64,000 bases of DNA, from positions 2,418,001 through 2,482,000 of the forward strand of contig KV748185.1 in assembly GCA_001692895.1 (NCBI GenBank). Reading direction: 5' to 3'. The DNA comes from Cenococcum geophilum 1.58. Its lineage: Eukaryota > Ascomycota > Dothideomycetes > Gloniales > Gloniaceae. The position numbers and the translations under genes were made by a program. Of the stretch, positions 47,812-59,800 are shown one piece after another. A model generated the notes under the pieces. The model was not told the origin of the DNA and made no database searches. It saw only the letters and a program-made list of their open reading frames with translations. Every line of letters starts with the position of its first letter. Positions within the stretch are counted from its first letter, which is position 1.

Positions 47812-48345
47812 CACCACCTTGTCACATCTCGTTGTAAGTGCGTGTCGATTAAGCCTCCTACTAGCCGTATGTAGATCGATCGCCGATATCAAATGGAAAT
47901 ATCCGAACAACCTTAACCCGTGATGCGACCGCGACGCCTTTTGACGTCTTTGACTCATTTTCTTCAGCTCTACGATTAGGTGCTCTCCCGGTACGGTCGT
48001 GATGAGGCTCTTCTTGATTTTATATTACTAACTAATATTCACGATACTTAACGCGTTTCTTTATATAGAAAGACTCATACCCCTCTTTGAGCGGCTTTAT
48101 CTGTAATAGTAGAGGTCATAACAAAGTAGAGAGGTGGTGACGGTGGTGGTAAGCGGTTGGGTGAGCAATTGGGTTAGAGGGACGACTTGGGGGACGACTT
48201 GGGGGACAACTTAGGGGACGACTTTTGGCAGGTATGGCGAGCTTAAGGTTGTATAAAAGGACAGTATATTGCTTTTATCAAAATCAGCCCTTTTTATACC
48301 AAAATCAATTGTTTCCAATACTAATCTATATACACTTCTTTAGAT
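47812..48345 (+). promoter_or_regulatory. Element L 5' leader with 12-bp repeats and TATA-like box
   Basis: Non-coding, between the left terminus and the transposase ATG. Four 12-bp units with core GACGACTT (48181, 48193, 48205 as GACAACTT, 48217), separated by GGGG-like spacers, could be transposase-binding or promoter repeats. GTATAAAAGG near 48250 resembles a TATA box about 95 bases before the ATG. Confidence 0.5.
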
Positions 48346-48641
48346 ATGGCCTCTAATGAGAATTTGGACGAAGATCGACCCCTAAGTACGCCTCCCCCTG
48401 CGTATTCTCCTACCCTTCCTCCCTTATATACCAAACGCAATATTTAGCTAAATTAAAGAGCCTTACCTAGCTTTTCCGATATTATCTTCCGTTTAATTTC
48501 GCCTTTTTAGGCCTCTATTAGCCCTGCTTTTAATATAACTACAATACCCGATACGGCCTCACTAGATGTATTTACAGCACCGTTTTCTTCCTCCCCTTAG
48601 TTATCTCCTTCTCCTTAGGTATTTTCTTCTTTAACGCCTAA
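48346..48641 (+). pseudogene. Element L transposase relic, N-terminal part
   Basis: The ATG at 48346 opens MASNENLDEDRPLSTPPPAY and a proline/serine-rich low-complexity leader (SPTLPPLYTKRNI.., FTAPFSSSP..). Several CAG/CAA codons are now TAG/TAA. Insertion of chromovirus I after 48641 (target CCTAA) splits the gene; it resumes at 61487. Confidence 0.75.
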
Positions 48642-48914
48642 TGTGACGGCGCTAGAGCGCGTCACCTGCTAAATTCTGCCCAAGTTCTGCCATATTCTGC
48701 CACCTGTTACTATCTCATACTATCGCGTACTGTCGCGTACTATCTGGTACTGTTTTCTACTATTAGCTCGCCAACTACTAGCGCCTTGGCGGCTCGCGCT
48801 ACTTATTTATTTACACCAGCCCTAGCAACCCCCTTTCCTTTTCCTTAGCTTAGTATCTTTATAAGATAGCATTCTACAAGGTTTAGTTCAGAGGCATTTG
48901 TATAAGCCGTCACA
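48642..48914 (+). repeat. 5' LTR of element I
   Basis: 273 bp, TGTGACGGCG to GCCGTCACA. It is lightly mutated: it keeps CTGCCACCTG and GCGTCACC. It contains TTCTGCCATATTCTGCCAC and short tandem ACTATCGCGT-type words. Confidence 0.95.
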
Positions 48915-48916
48915 TT

Positions 48917-48925
48917 ATACTAAGC
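48917..48925 (+). other. Candidate self-priming site of I
   Basis: ATACTAAGC lies two bases past the LTR and is complementary to GCTTAGTAT at 48848-48856, 66 bases before the LTR end. The identical arrangement occurs in H. Confidence 0.6.
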
Positions 48926-49145
48926 TCACCCTATATTGCCTAGGAAGGCCTTAATAATATCCTACCCCAAAAGAAACTTCGTCTACAATGACGCGTTAAC
49001 ACGCTATACTTAGACACTAAAACAACTCTATATTGCCTAGGAAGGCCTAAATAATATCCTACCTTATAAGCTAGATAGGACTAGACCTATACCCCTAGAA
49101 TTAAAACTAAAGCATATAATACTAATAAACCCTAAGAAGCTAATA

Positions 49146-50081
49146 ATGGCACCTAAAGCTAACTTATTTAAGAGAGCTGCCTCTACCTAAGAGGAACCTA
49201 AGATTTAATTAGGATTAGAAATTAAAGATAATAATAACGTTATAGACGTACGCGAGCAGATTTATACCCTTATAGCTAACTAGGAAGCCAATTATCTAAA
49301 GGTAAGAAATATATAAGAGACCTTATAAGAGATCCTAGAAAGCCTTATAGCCCTATAAAATAGCCTAGCTTCCTCTTCTTAAAGCCCTAGCCGACCTATT
49401 TACTTTACTAAATATAATATACTAGGGAGTACGGATATAATAACGAAGTAATTAAAGTCCGTTAAGCTTTCTAACCCCCTACTACTATTTAATGGGATAG
49501 ACCCTACCTTTAAGAATTAGAGGATTTAAGTATAAGGAAAGCTCTATATTAACTATAACTATTTCCTTTCTAAAGAAGCTAAAATGCTTTACCTCTTTAG
49601 TTAAACCACTAGGAATGCCTAATGATATCTTTAAGCTAAGTTTAAGGACAAGTCCCCTATCTAATTTATATCTATTAATAAAATAATATAGCACCTAGCG
49701 GCTATTTATATTAACCTAAACAAAGTATAAAACGCCTAGTATAACTATAATTACCTAATAATAAAACTAAACTAACCCTTTGCTAAATTTTAGACTTAAT
49801 TCCTATATCTTGCGAGAAAAGGCTAGGTTCCCTTTAAGAACTACCAATTAGACCTATATAATAAGCTAATAATTCGGCTATAAGAGAAGATCGCTATAAC
49901 CTTAAATAACCTACCAACTTATAACAAACTCGTAGCTTATTACTTATTATTAGACTTAGAACTAAAGCGGATTAAAGCTTATTCTAATTAGTAGAAGCAA
50001 CTCTATAGTGATTAAAACTTGCTAGTTATACTTATAGGAGCTAAAGCAAGAAGATAAGCTACGACTACTCTTATACTAAAA
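49146..50081 (+). pseudogene. Element I gag relic
   Basis: The ATG at 49146 opens MAPKANLFKRAAST, then EIKDNNNVIDVREQIYTLIA, a coiled-coil-like stretch, and LLLFNGIDPTFKN with a following gag helical region. G is inserted at the end of this block; gag continues after 56894 with a knuckle-like YNYNKEGYFTLFCPE (C-x2-C-x4-H-x4-C expected) near 57005-57045. The minus-strand frame at 49485-49694 is a shadow. Confidence 0.75.
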
Positions 50082-50305
50082 TGTTAGGTAAAACCTAAGT
50101 AGATAGTTATATAGCTGTAAGGTATGGGCGACCCTAGGACAACCTAGGGATGACTTGCCCATAAGGTACGTGCTCTGTATATACCTAGGGAAAACCCTTT
50201 CTACCTTGCATACAGACCCCTCCTTTCCCTTAAGGATTTGTCTCTGTCTATACAATATACCTATTATTCTATTATTGGACTCCTTATCCACATTCTTACC
50301 TTATA
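50082..50305 (+). repeat. 5' LTR of element G
   Basis: 224 bp, TGTTAGGTAAAACC to CCTTATA. It is 12 bp longer than the F LTRs, with local differences near CCTAGGACAACCTAGG. Confidence 0.94.
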
Positions 50306-50357
50306 TTTAAATCCTTACCAATCCCCTTAGGAGGATAGCTGGTTTAATTTTTCTATA

Positions 50358-53300
50358 ATGCCCCTGAAAAGAAAACCGACGCCTACACCTAATGGTAATA
50401 CGCTAGTAATACAACTGTAAAACGCCTTAGGATCTAGTGTAGACGAAACCGCTAGAAGCATACTAGTAGCATTTAAGCCATTTTCTAAATCCTAAAACGA
50501 TTAGATATCTACAAACGCTAAAGATTAGTTTAACTTATATACCTAGGCTTAATAGGAGCCCAGTAAGGTTACTAGCGTCCTACCTAATACCGCTAATATA
50601 AAGGAGCTAGATAAGCTGGCTAAGAAAATAGCTAACTTACGGAGCATTATTAATTTAATAAAGCCCTCCTGTTGCCTCTTTAGCGAAGAGTATAAGTTAT
50701 ATAGCGAACGTATACGCCGATTAAATCTTAACGCCCTAGTTAAGAAGTTACCACCTAATATTAGCGGTACTACTTAACAGCATTTTAACCGGTAGATCGC
50801 TGCAGTTAAGAACTAATTTGAGGTTAATAACGCTAACTACGATTATAAGCGACGCACGTGCTAGGCCATTGAAGGTCTTATAAAAAAGAAGATAATCGCC
50901 TAACTAGTTTATTACCGGTTAGGCATTAAGGATAAGGGTCCTTTACTATAGGACGAATTTAAGACTATAGTCTAAAACTAGATTAGGAACCCTATAGTAA
51001 GACGCTTTAATAACGCTATAGCGTACTATATAGCTGTTATAAAGGAGAACTAGAGGTTTAACGTCTTCCTAGCCTATATGCGTAGCTTAGAGGACCTCTT
51101 CTTATATACCCCTTTTATTAATCCTAAATAATAGGTAAACTTTTAGTTCTTATGTCTCCTAGCCTACCTATAAGTAGAGCTCTTCCGCTAAAACTTCGCC
51201 TAATAGGTAAGAACCGCTAAAGATTTCTTTAACAAAATCCGCCGTATAGAGCAATTGCTTAATACCACGAAGCTCGCGTAAGATCGCGTAAGTGGTAACG
51301 GCAAATTATCGCGTATAAAGCGTGGTCGCAGCATAGGCTCTATAGAGTTAGGCTTAGGGAATAGAACCTAAAAAGGGCGACGCTTTTCTAAGTAAACTCC
51401 TAGGGAGATTACCTAAAAGCTAGATAGCTTAGGGGACCCCCTAGATACCGGTGCTACGCAGGTAAGTTAAAGGATTATAGGCGGCTACTATAAGGAATAC
51501 TGGAAGTAGGCTAATAAAGAGAAGTTAGCTTAGGCTTTGGAAAACCTAAAGCCCTAGTAGTATATCTTTTTTAACTGCAACTAGGGCCTAATATAGAGGG
51601 AGAAAAGAAATGCATTATAGTATATGTTGTAATAGATACGCCCTAGGGCGAAGTCCGCCTACGTGCTTTATACGATAATAGGTACTAAATTAACCTTATT
51701 AATTAAGAGGTCGTCTATAGGTTTAACCTACCTATATACTATACGCTATATTTACGTAAACCTATTATATGTTTCCTTAATAGCAACTAGATAACAATCT
51801 GGGATACTTATAATCTAACGGTTACCACTAGCGACTCCTAGGGTACCTTTCACACTATCGGCCCATAGACCTTTTAGGGCGGCTTATTTAATAGTTATAA
51901 TATAGTTCTTAAATAAAATTGGCTCGCGGAAGCAGATCTATTAATTAGCTTCCGTTTTAGATAGTTTATCTAGGGTACTTTAGACCCTAGACGCCTCTAA
52001 ATAGTTACCCTTAATGCTCTCCTAGTAGATATTAAGGCTAGTAAAATAGTCTATTCGCTATAGCTAGAAGACTCCTTCTTTATGCCGGTTGTGAATATAA
52101 TAGAGGACCTATTATTACTAGTAGCGAGTACCTATGTAGACCCTTTAGATATAGAGATACCGGTTATAAATATAGTAGAGGACCTACCATTACTAGCAGC
52201 GAGTACCTATGGAGACCCTCTAGTACCGGCGTAGATCACTTATACGTAAGGGGGAGGTAATTAAAACCCCGAAATTATTAAGTATACTATAGCAGAGCTG
52301 TATATACTCTCTATATAAGTATACCTACGAAACGTATATCGGTCGCACCTTTCTCTCCACTGGCTCCCGGAAGCACACTACTACGTAATAGTCGCTTTAA
52401 CCTCCGTGGTCTCTAGCCTGCCAGAGGTATATAAGGAGGAAATTAATATCTTCTTTAATAAGCTAGTAAGCATACTACCGCAGAACTCTGAGAACGACTA
52501 TGCGATTGACTTAGAAGAAGGTAAGACGCTACTATAAATGCCCCTTTACAACCTCTTATAGAAAGAGTTATAGATTTTACGAGAGTATTTAGATAGTGCT
52601 CTTAAAAAGGGCTAGATTAGGCCTAGTAAGTTGCCTACTAGAGTACCTATTCTCTTCGTGCTAAAAGCAGACGGTATAATACGGCTATATGTTAACTATA
52701 GACGCCTAAATAAGATTACGATTAAAAATTGGTACCCCTACCGCTGGTTAGCGAACTCTTTAATAGGCTTAGCTATGCGAAGATATTTATAAAGCTAGAT
52801 CTTTATAATGCGTACTATAGGATTTATATTAAAAAGGGAGACGAATAGAAAACCGCATTTAAGATACGCTACGGTCACTTTAAGTACTTAGTAATGCCCT
52901 TTAGTCTTACTAACGCCCCTATAACTTTCTAGAGCTATATTTATAAAGCTCTAGAAACCCTAGTAGATACTATTTACGTGGTTTACCTAGATAATATTCT
53001 TATTTACTTAAATAATGAGGATAAGCACGTTAAGCATATTAAGTAGGTACTATAATAGCTCTGCGCTTAGGGCCTATACGCCAAACTATTAAAATATATC
53101 TTTTATACTAAGAACGTTAAGTTCCTAGGCTTTATTATCACCCCTAGGGGTATTATAATAAACCCTAACCGCGTAAAAGCTATTAAGGAATGGCCTAAGC
53201 CTAAGTCCTATAGAGACATCTAAGTTTTCCTTAGCTTTACCAACTTCTATAGGCGATTTATCTAAAACTACTTAGATACCGCATACTCCCTATACGTATA

Positions 53301-55700
53301 TCTTATATAGGCATATTACAACCCGACGTTAAATAGGGAGAAGAAGAAGAAGCGTAAGTTAAAAGGACCTATTAAATAGTATTAACCCTAGTCCTGGTCT
53401 AATAACGTATAGTAGGCGTTTTATAAACTACGCGCTATATTTACATAGGCTCCTTTACTTCGCTACTTTAACCCTAATCTACCCCTAATAGTAATTACTA
53501 ACGCTTCTAATTATACCTATAGTGGTATACTTCTACAGCCTTTAGGGTAGAGAGATTAACTCTACTAGTACCTAATTACCTACTATAGTTAGAAGCTTAC
53601 TGGCCTAAAAGTATAGTATAATACGTATAATAAAGAACTACTCGCTATAGTGTAATGCTTTAAGACGTGGCGCTATTACCTTAAATACGCCGCGTATATA
53701 ACGCGTATGCTCTGCGATTATAATAATCTTAGGTACTTTATAACCACTAAGAGCTTATCTACTCGCTAGGCCTAGTATATTAAGGAACTAGCTAAGTTTA
53801 ATTTTAAGATTAAATATAAGCTAGGTAAAGTAAATTCCGTTAATATACTATTCCGGCGCCTAGATTATACTAAAGGCTTTAAAAATAGTAGTAAGAGGAC
53901 AATCCTTAATGCTATACTGCCTATATTATAGCAAAAGTTGCGGGTTATAGGCCTTATGGGCGGCCTTAGTGCTACTATACTAAACTAGCGAGTAGCATAC
54001 GTGCAGCATGCGAGCGACCCTCGCGAACTTAGCGCCGGTAGACTAGAGCGTCCTGCTATTCTCTTTAAGACTACCTTAACCGGCCTAATAGCGCTTAACC
54101 CTAGGGAAGACCCCTTAGCCTAAGCTATAGTCCCCTGTGACGACCTAATGAGTTACCTATATATTATACGTTACTTCGCTAGCACCAACTTTACGTAAAG
54201 TCTCGTGCTACGGCAAGAGGTAGTAGTAGCTACCTTAGCCGAAACGGCGTTTATAGAACACCCCCCTAAGTTACTAGTTAATTTTATTTATAAAGTATAA
54301 AAAAGGGACGCCTTTATACGCTTTATATATAATTAGTTAACCTAGGAATAAGTTCCCGCTAGTAATAAGGACTATACCCTTAATAATTAAGGACTTTTAA
54401 GGTAAAATAATAAGGTCTAGGTGCCGAATTGCATACTATTATAATAGAAGATCCTTAAGCGAAATTATAACGATCCTATGGGCGGCTACTATGGTTTTAA
54501 CCGTACCTTTAAGGTAATCGCGTAGAAGTATACTTGGAATGGCCTTACCTAGGACCTTTATAAATACCTAGATAATTATAATACCTACTAACGCTCTAAA
54601 TCGCGCCATTATAAACCCTATAATAAGCTATAGCCTCTTTAGGCCCCCACATGAGCCTAGTGGCATTATTTACTTAACTTTATTACGGATTTCTTAGAGT
54701 TTAAGACTTCTAATAGCGTAGAGTATAACTCTGTTCTTATCCTTATAGACCGTTTTACGAAGCTAGTGCGCTACTATTTAGTGCGTAAGATAATTAATGC
54801 TATATAACTTGCAAAACTTTTATTTAGAGTTTTTATATAAATAGGGCCTCTAGATAATATCGTTTTTAATAGGGGTAGTATATTTATAAGCAAGTACTAG
54901 AGCACTATATACTACTATCTCCGCGTTTAATATAAACTTAGTACTATATTCTACCTATAGATAGATAGTTAGACGGAGTGTTAGAACTAGGAGCTTAAGG
55001 TATACCTACATATATTTATAAACTGGGAATAGTCTAATTAGGCCTCCCTACTTAAAGAAGCAGCCTTTGCCTATAACTTTAAGGTCTATACTATAATAAA
55101 GCGTTCCCCTATTAAGCTCGCCTATGGCTAGCTACTAAACGTCCTAGATAGAGTCCTAGACAGCGTTTAAGACGCCTAGTAAGGTAGGGAGGGGTCCGAG
55201 TTAACAAATGTCTAACTTGCAGAGACGTACCTATAACGCCTACGCCTTATATATAAGGCGGTGGCGGCGTCAATAATATACGCCTAAAAGCTTTAGGTAA
55301 AATACTATAATTGTTACTACCTAGCTAAGCACTTCGCCGTCGGTAAACAAGTCTTGCTCTCCTCTAAGAATATTTATATAAAACGTCCTTATAAAAAGCT
55401 TAACTATAAGTTTATAGGACCGTTTTAGATTTTAGAGCGCGTAGGGTAGCAAGCATATAAGCTAGAGCTTTTACCTATTATGGTATAGCTCCACCTAGTC
55501 TTCTATATCTCCCTACTAGAGCCTTATAGGTTACGCCCTAGGTTTTAACCCCTAGTAGTAAAAGAGCTTAAGGAAGGTAGCTAGGAAGTAGAAGTAATTG
55601 TTACCTACTAGAATTATACTAGATAACTACAGTACCTTATTAAATGGCTAGGATGGTTAAATAAGTATAACGAATAGAAATACGAGACAGAACTTAAGAA
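50358..55700 (+). pseudogene. Element G gag-pol relic with chromodomain
   Basis: Gag starts at the ATG 50358. Protease-like sequence lies near 51600-51720. RT begins about 52620 ([32 protein letters not shown]) and has YLDN in place of YLDD near 52985-52997. RNase H runs about 53460-53860 (PLIVITNASNYTYSGILLQP, YNKELLAIV, ITTKSL). Integrase is at about 54000-55480 and poorly preserved. The chromodomain is at about 55575-55690 (EVEVIVTY.NYTR.LQYLIKWLGW, YE.ELKNC). Stops at former Q and W codons and frameshifts occur throughout. Confidence 0.85.
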
Positions 55701-55924
55701 TTGTTAATAACTGCAGTACCGTAAGCGGGATACCCTAGCCTTATAGCTAAAGCGCGGGCGAAAAGTAAGCGCCGCTATTAAAATATAACTTATATTAAAG
55801 CGGAGCAGAGGATATCCTAAGGGATTAAAGAATAAGTAATAATTGCTATAAGAACTACAGCTTTAATTTAGAAAGCACCCTTCCTAGACCTAGTCCGTCA
55901 CTCTATACTAGCCAAGTAGATTAT

Positions 55925-56665
55925 TTATATATTAAAGAATAGGCCCGTCTATAACTGGGGTTTATTTAACCAGGGTTTATAACCTACTAGTGACCTACTG
56001 GTAGTAACCTATACCGATAACTTATATACTATTCTACGCATATACTATATAGATAACGCATAAGGCTAAATATAGGTTAGTAGCGGGTTTAATAGGTATA
56101 TAGCCTTACTGTCCTAATCTGGCTGTATGTAAATAACCTATAACCTACCCATAAAGTATATACGGCGCTACGCTAGTATAGCGTAAGGCCAAAGTAGGGT
56201 TAGCGGCGGATTTAATAGGTATATAGCCTTACCGTCTATAAATCTGGCTGTATGTAAATAACCTACAACCGACCCGCGAGGTACTAGCGACTTACCTATA
56301 TAAGTGAGCTTTTAGAATACTTCTAGTCTACTAAATTTAGGTAACGGTATTAAGCTCCACTGGCTCTATCTGTTAAATGGACTAATTAGGATTTTTTATA
56401 CTAGGTATGCAAAATTGCTACTAGCTCGGTTAAATGTGGGGGAGTCTTAGTAAGGTAAATCTGACTAATTAGATAACTTTAACCGCCGGTTAAAGTTCCT
56501 TAATATCTTTACGCCGCGTATATATACTACCCGTCTCTTTATATATAAAATTAAGACGCTCTTTCCCCTTTAAATTTTTTTTCTTACTAAGGTTTTTTAT
56601 GGGGTTTTATTAAGGCTTAAGTATATAAAGGATTAGGGACGACCCTTTTTAAAGGGGGGGGGTAT
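55925..56665 (+). other. Element G 3' region with repeats and polypurine tract
   Basis: Non-coding. One copy of the ~92-bp unit seen in triplicate in F lies at about 55930-56030. After it, an approximately 125-bp segment (GGCTAAATATAGGTTAGTAG..GTAAATAACCTATAAC) is duplicated near 56065-56150 and 56190-56270. It ends in AAAGGGGGGGGTAT. Confidence 0.75.
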
Positions 56666-56889
56666 TGTTAGGTGAAACCTAAGTAGATAGTTATATAGCC
56701 GTAAGGTATAGGCGACCCTAGGGCAACCTAGGGGTGACTTGCCCGTAAAGCACGTGCTCTATACGTGCCTAGGGAAAACCCTTTCTACCTCGCATATAGA
56801 CTCCTCCTTTCCCTTAAGGATTCGTCTCTGTCTATACAATATACCTATTATTCTATTATTGGACTCCCTATTTACATCCTTACCTTATA
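56666..56889 (+). repeat. 3' LTR of element G
   Basis: 224-bp partner of 50082-50305; the differences seen are transitions. Confidence 0.94.
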
Positions 56890-56894
56890 TAAAA

Positions 56895-59800
56895 GCGGTT
56901 ATAACTATATACTAGCGAGCGACGCCTAACTAGCTACGTACTACGCCATTAACTAGTATTCGCTGCAATACTCTAATTAACCCTACCTCGGCTATATGCT
57001 ATAACTATAATAAGGAGGGTTACTTTACCTTATTTTGCCCGGAGCTAAAGAATATAGGCAATATTAAGGAGATAGAGGTAGGAGAAACGTCTAATAAGTT
57101 GGGAAAAGAAGAACCCTAGGGAAAGACTCCCCCCTAGGGTACCCTATTAATTTTAAAGAGATTAATCTTAGTTAGTTAATAGGTGGAAAGTATTTTATAG
57201 CTCTATATATAGTATCTTAAAATAGATATAAAGTTAATATAACTGCCTTAATTAATACTAGAGCAAATAGCTTCGCCTTTATAAATACTGCTTATATAAA
57301 TAATATTGCCAAGTTTCTAAATATAGAAGCTATCCGACTAGAGAAGCTTATCTAAGTAAAAGGCTATAACGGCTAAGCCGGTCGGCTGGTTACTTACGTC
57401 TTAAAGTTATATATCGCTCTTAACGGATAACGCTAATATAGTATTTCTTTTTATATCTTAAACCTAGGGTCCTATAATATAATCCTTAGACGAAAATAGA
57501 TGTCCTATTTTAATATTTGGCTAAACGTATAATAAAGATAGTTTATCTAGCCAGAAAATAGACTAAAGTTGCCCTCTTTTATTAGGGAAATCTAAACTAA
57601 TCGCAAGATACTAGCCGTAAGGGCTAACCCTATTTACTAGTAGGATGTCTGGGCCCGTAACCTAGCCTTTATTTAAGAAAACGCCCGCCGTAAAGCTAGA
57701 AAGAACTCTATACTAATAAAGATACTCTCCTAAAGCGCTATATTTAAAGAAGACTCTATATATAAAAGCGGGATAGATAGTAATATAGATAATGTCTAAA
57801 TTGCGTAGATCTAACCGGTATAGAAAGAACGCATTAATAGGATATAAGGGATAACCTCTAAAAGATATAATAGGAGCTAAAAGGAGTAACAATAATACTA
57901 ATACCCTAGAAGTCTATAAAGTTATATACGCCCTTATTATTATATAACCCCCTCGCCATAAACATTGCCGTAATTAGCGCTATAGCGTTCTACTTTAATA
58001 TGTACTAAAAGGATAACGAGGTCTTTATAATAAGCCTATATAAGATTAACCGAATTATTAATAATAGGGGGGAAGAGCTAGCTAAGGAGACCAATAAGGA
58101 ACTAGTTAAACGCCTTTTTTTTACTATTTATATAAATTACAAGGATATATTCTTAAAGGCGGCTTTAAATAAGTTACCCCCTTACCAGATATATAATTAT
58201 AAGATTTAATTAAAATCCAATAACTCGCTAGGTTATAGCCCCCTCTACTAATAATTAATAGATACGCTAAAAGCAATAAAGTAGTATTTAATTAATAACC
58301 TAAATAAAGGGTTTATCGAGCTAAGTTAAGCCTCTTTTACTTTTTCTATTCTATTTATAAAAAAGCCTAATAGAGGCCTTTGCTTTTATATTAACTATTA
58401 AAATCTAAACGCTATTACTTAAAAGGATTGGTATTCTATTCCTTTAATTAATAAGACCCTTATACGTCTAAGCTAGGTAAAGATTTTTACTCAACTTAAT
58501 ATTTATTAAGCTTTTTACCGAATTAGGATAGACCCTATATCTAAAGATTTAACAATATTCTATACCTATTATAGTTCCTATAAATATAAAGTTTTTCCTT
58601 TTAAACTAATAAACGGACTAGCTAGGTACTAAAGGTATATAAATAATATTCTTTTTAATTACCTAGACGAATTCTGCACGGTATACTTAGACAACATTCT
58701 TATATACTTAGATAATAAACTTAAATATTAAGTTTATATTAAGAAGGTCCTAGAGAGACTACGGAATATAGGCTTATAAGTTAATATTAAGAAATGCGAG
58801 TTTAGGGTAAAATGTATAAAGTACCTTAGGTTTATCGCGACTATAAAAGGAATTAAGGTTAACCTTAAAAAGGTAGAGGTAATCCATAACTAGAAGCCCC
58901 CTTATATAGTAAAAGGGATCTAGTCCTTCCTTAGGTTTTATAATTTCTATTACTAGTTTATCCGTAACTATAGAGTTATAGCGAGGCCTCTTATACAACT
59001 TACCCGGAAAGACACGCCTTTTATCTTTAATAATAACTATATAGAAGCCTTTGGAAAGTTAAAAGATCGGCTTATCTCCTCTTTAATTCTTCGTCACTAT
59101 AACCTAGACCTTAAGTTAATATTAGAAACGGATGCTTCTAATAAAGTTATAGCGGGAATCCTATTACAGCTATATCTAGACGGCAAATAGTACCCTATTG
59201 CCTTCTTCTTTAAAAAAATAGACCCGGCTAAGTATAACTATAAGGTATATAATAAAGAAATACTAGCTATTATCTAATCGCTATTCTAATAGCGTGTAAA
59301 GCTTAAAGGTATAAACTTCCGAATTAAGATATATACAGATTATAAAGCCCTAAAGTACTTTATAACTATAAAGTAACTTACTAGATAATAAGCTCGCTAG
59401 TCTAAAATACTCTTTTAATTCTTTTTTATAATTATATATTGTTCTAGTAAGTAAAACTCTTAGGCTAATATATTAACCTAAAGGGAATAAGATATAGGAC
59501 CCTAGGATAAGCTAAAAGCCTAATACTAGACGTACGCCCTCTTTTACCCCAAATAGCTTAACTCAAGGATTCTTAAGGAGCTAGACTTTAAGTAGAATAA
59601 TTTAGCACCTATAGAAGAAGTCTTAAACAAACTAATAGGGCTAATTAATTATATCCTAACTATAAACCGCACAGCTAACTCCCTAAAGGCCCTCCGCGAC
59701 TAAGCTATAAAAGGTAACCCCGATTTAGAAATAGAAGAAGGACTACTTCTATACTAAGAACGGCTTATAGTTCTAAATATTAACAACCTACGGACAGAGC

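Larger units (their letters stand above)
50082..56889 (+). mobile_element. Element G: complete chromovirus (family F/G) with 224-bp LTRs
   Basis: 6808 bp, perfect target duplication TAAAA (50077-50081 and 56890-56894). LTRs at 50082-50305 and 56666-56889. A polypurine run AAAGGGGGGGGTAT precedes the 3' LTR. AAATCCTTA (50309-50317) is complementary to TAAGGATTT in the LTR (50231-50239). It is the full-length relative of F and is nested in gag of element I. Confidence 0.95.
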
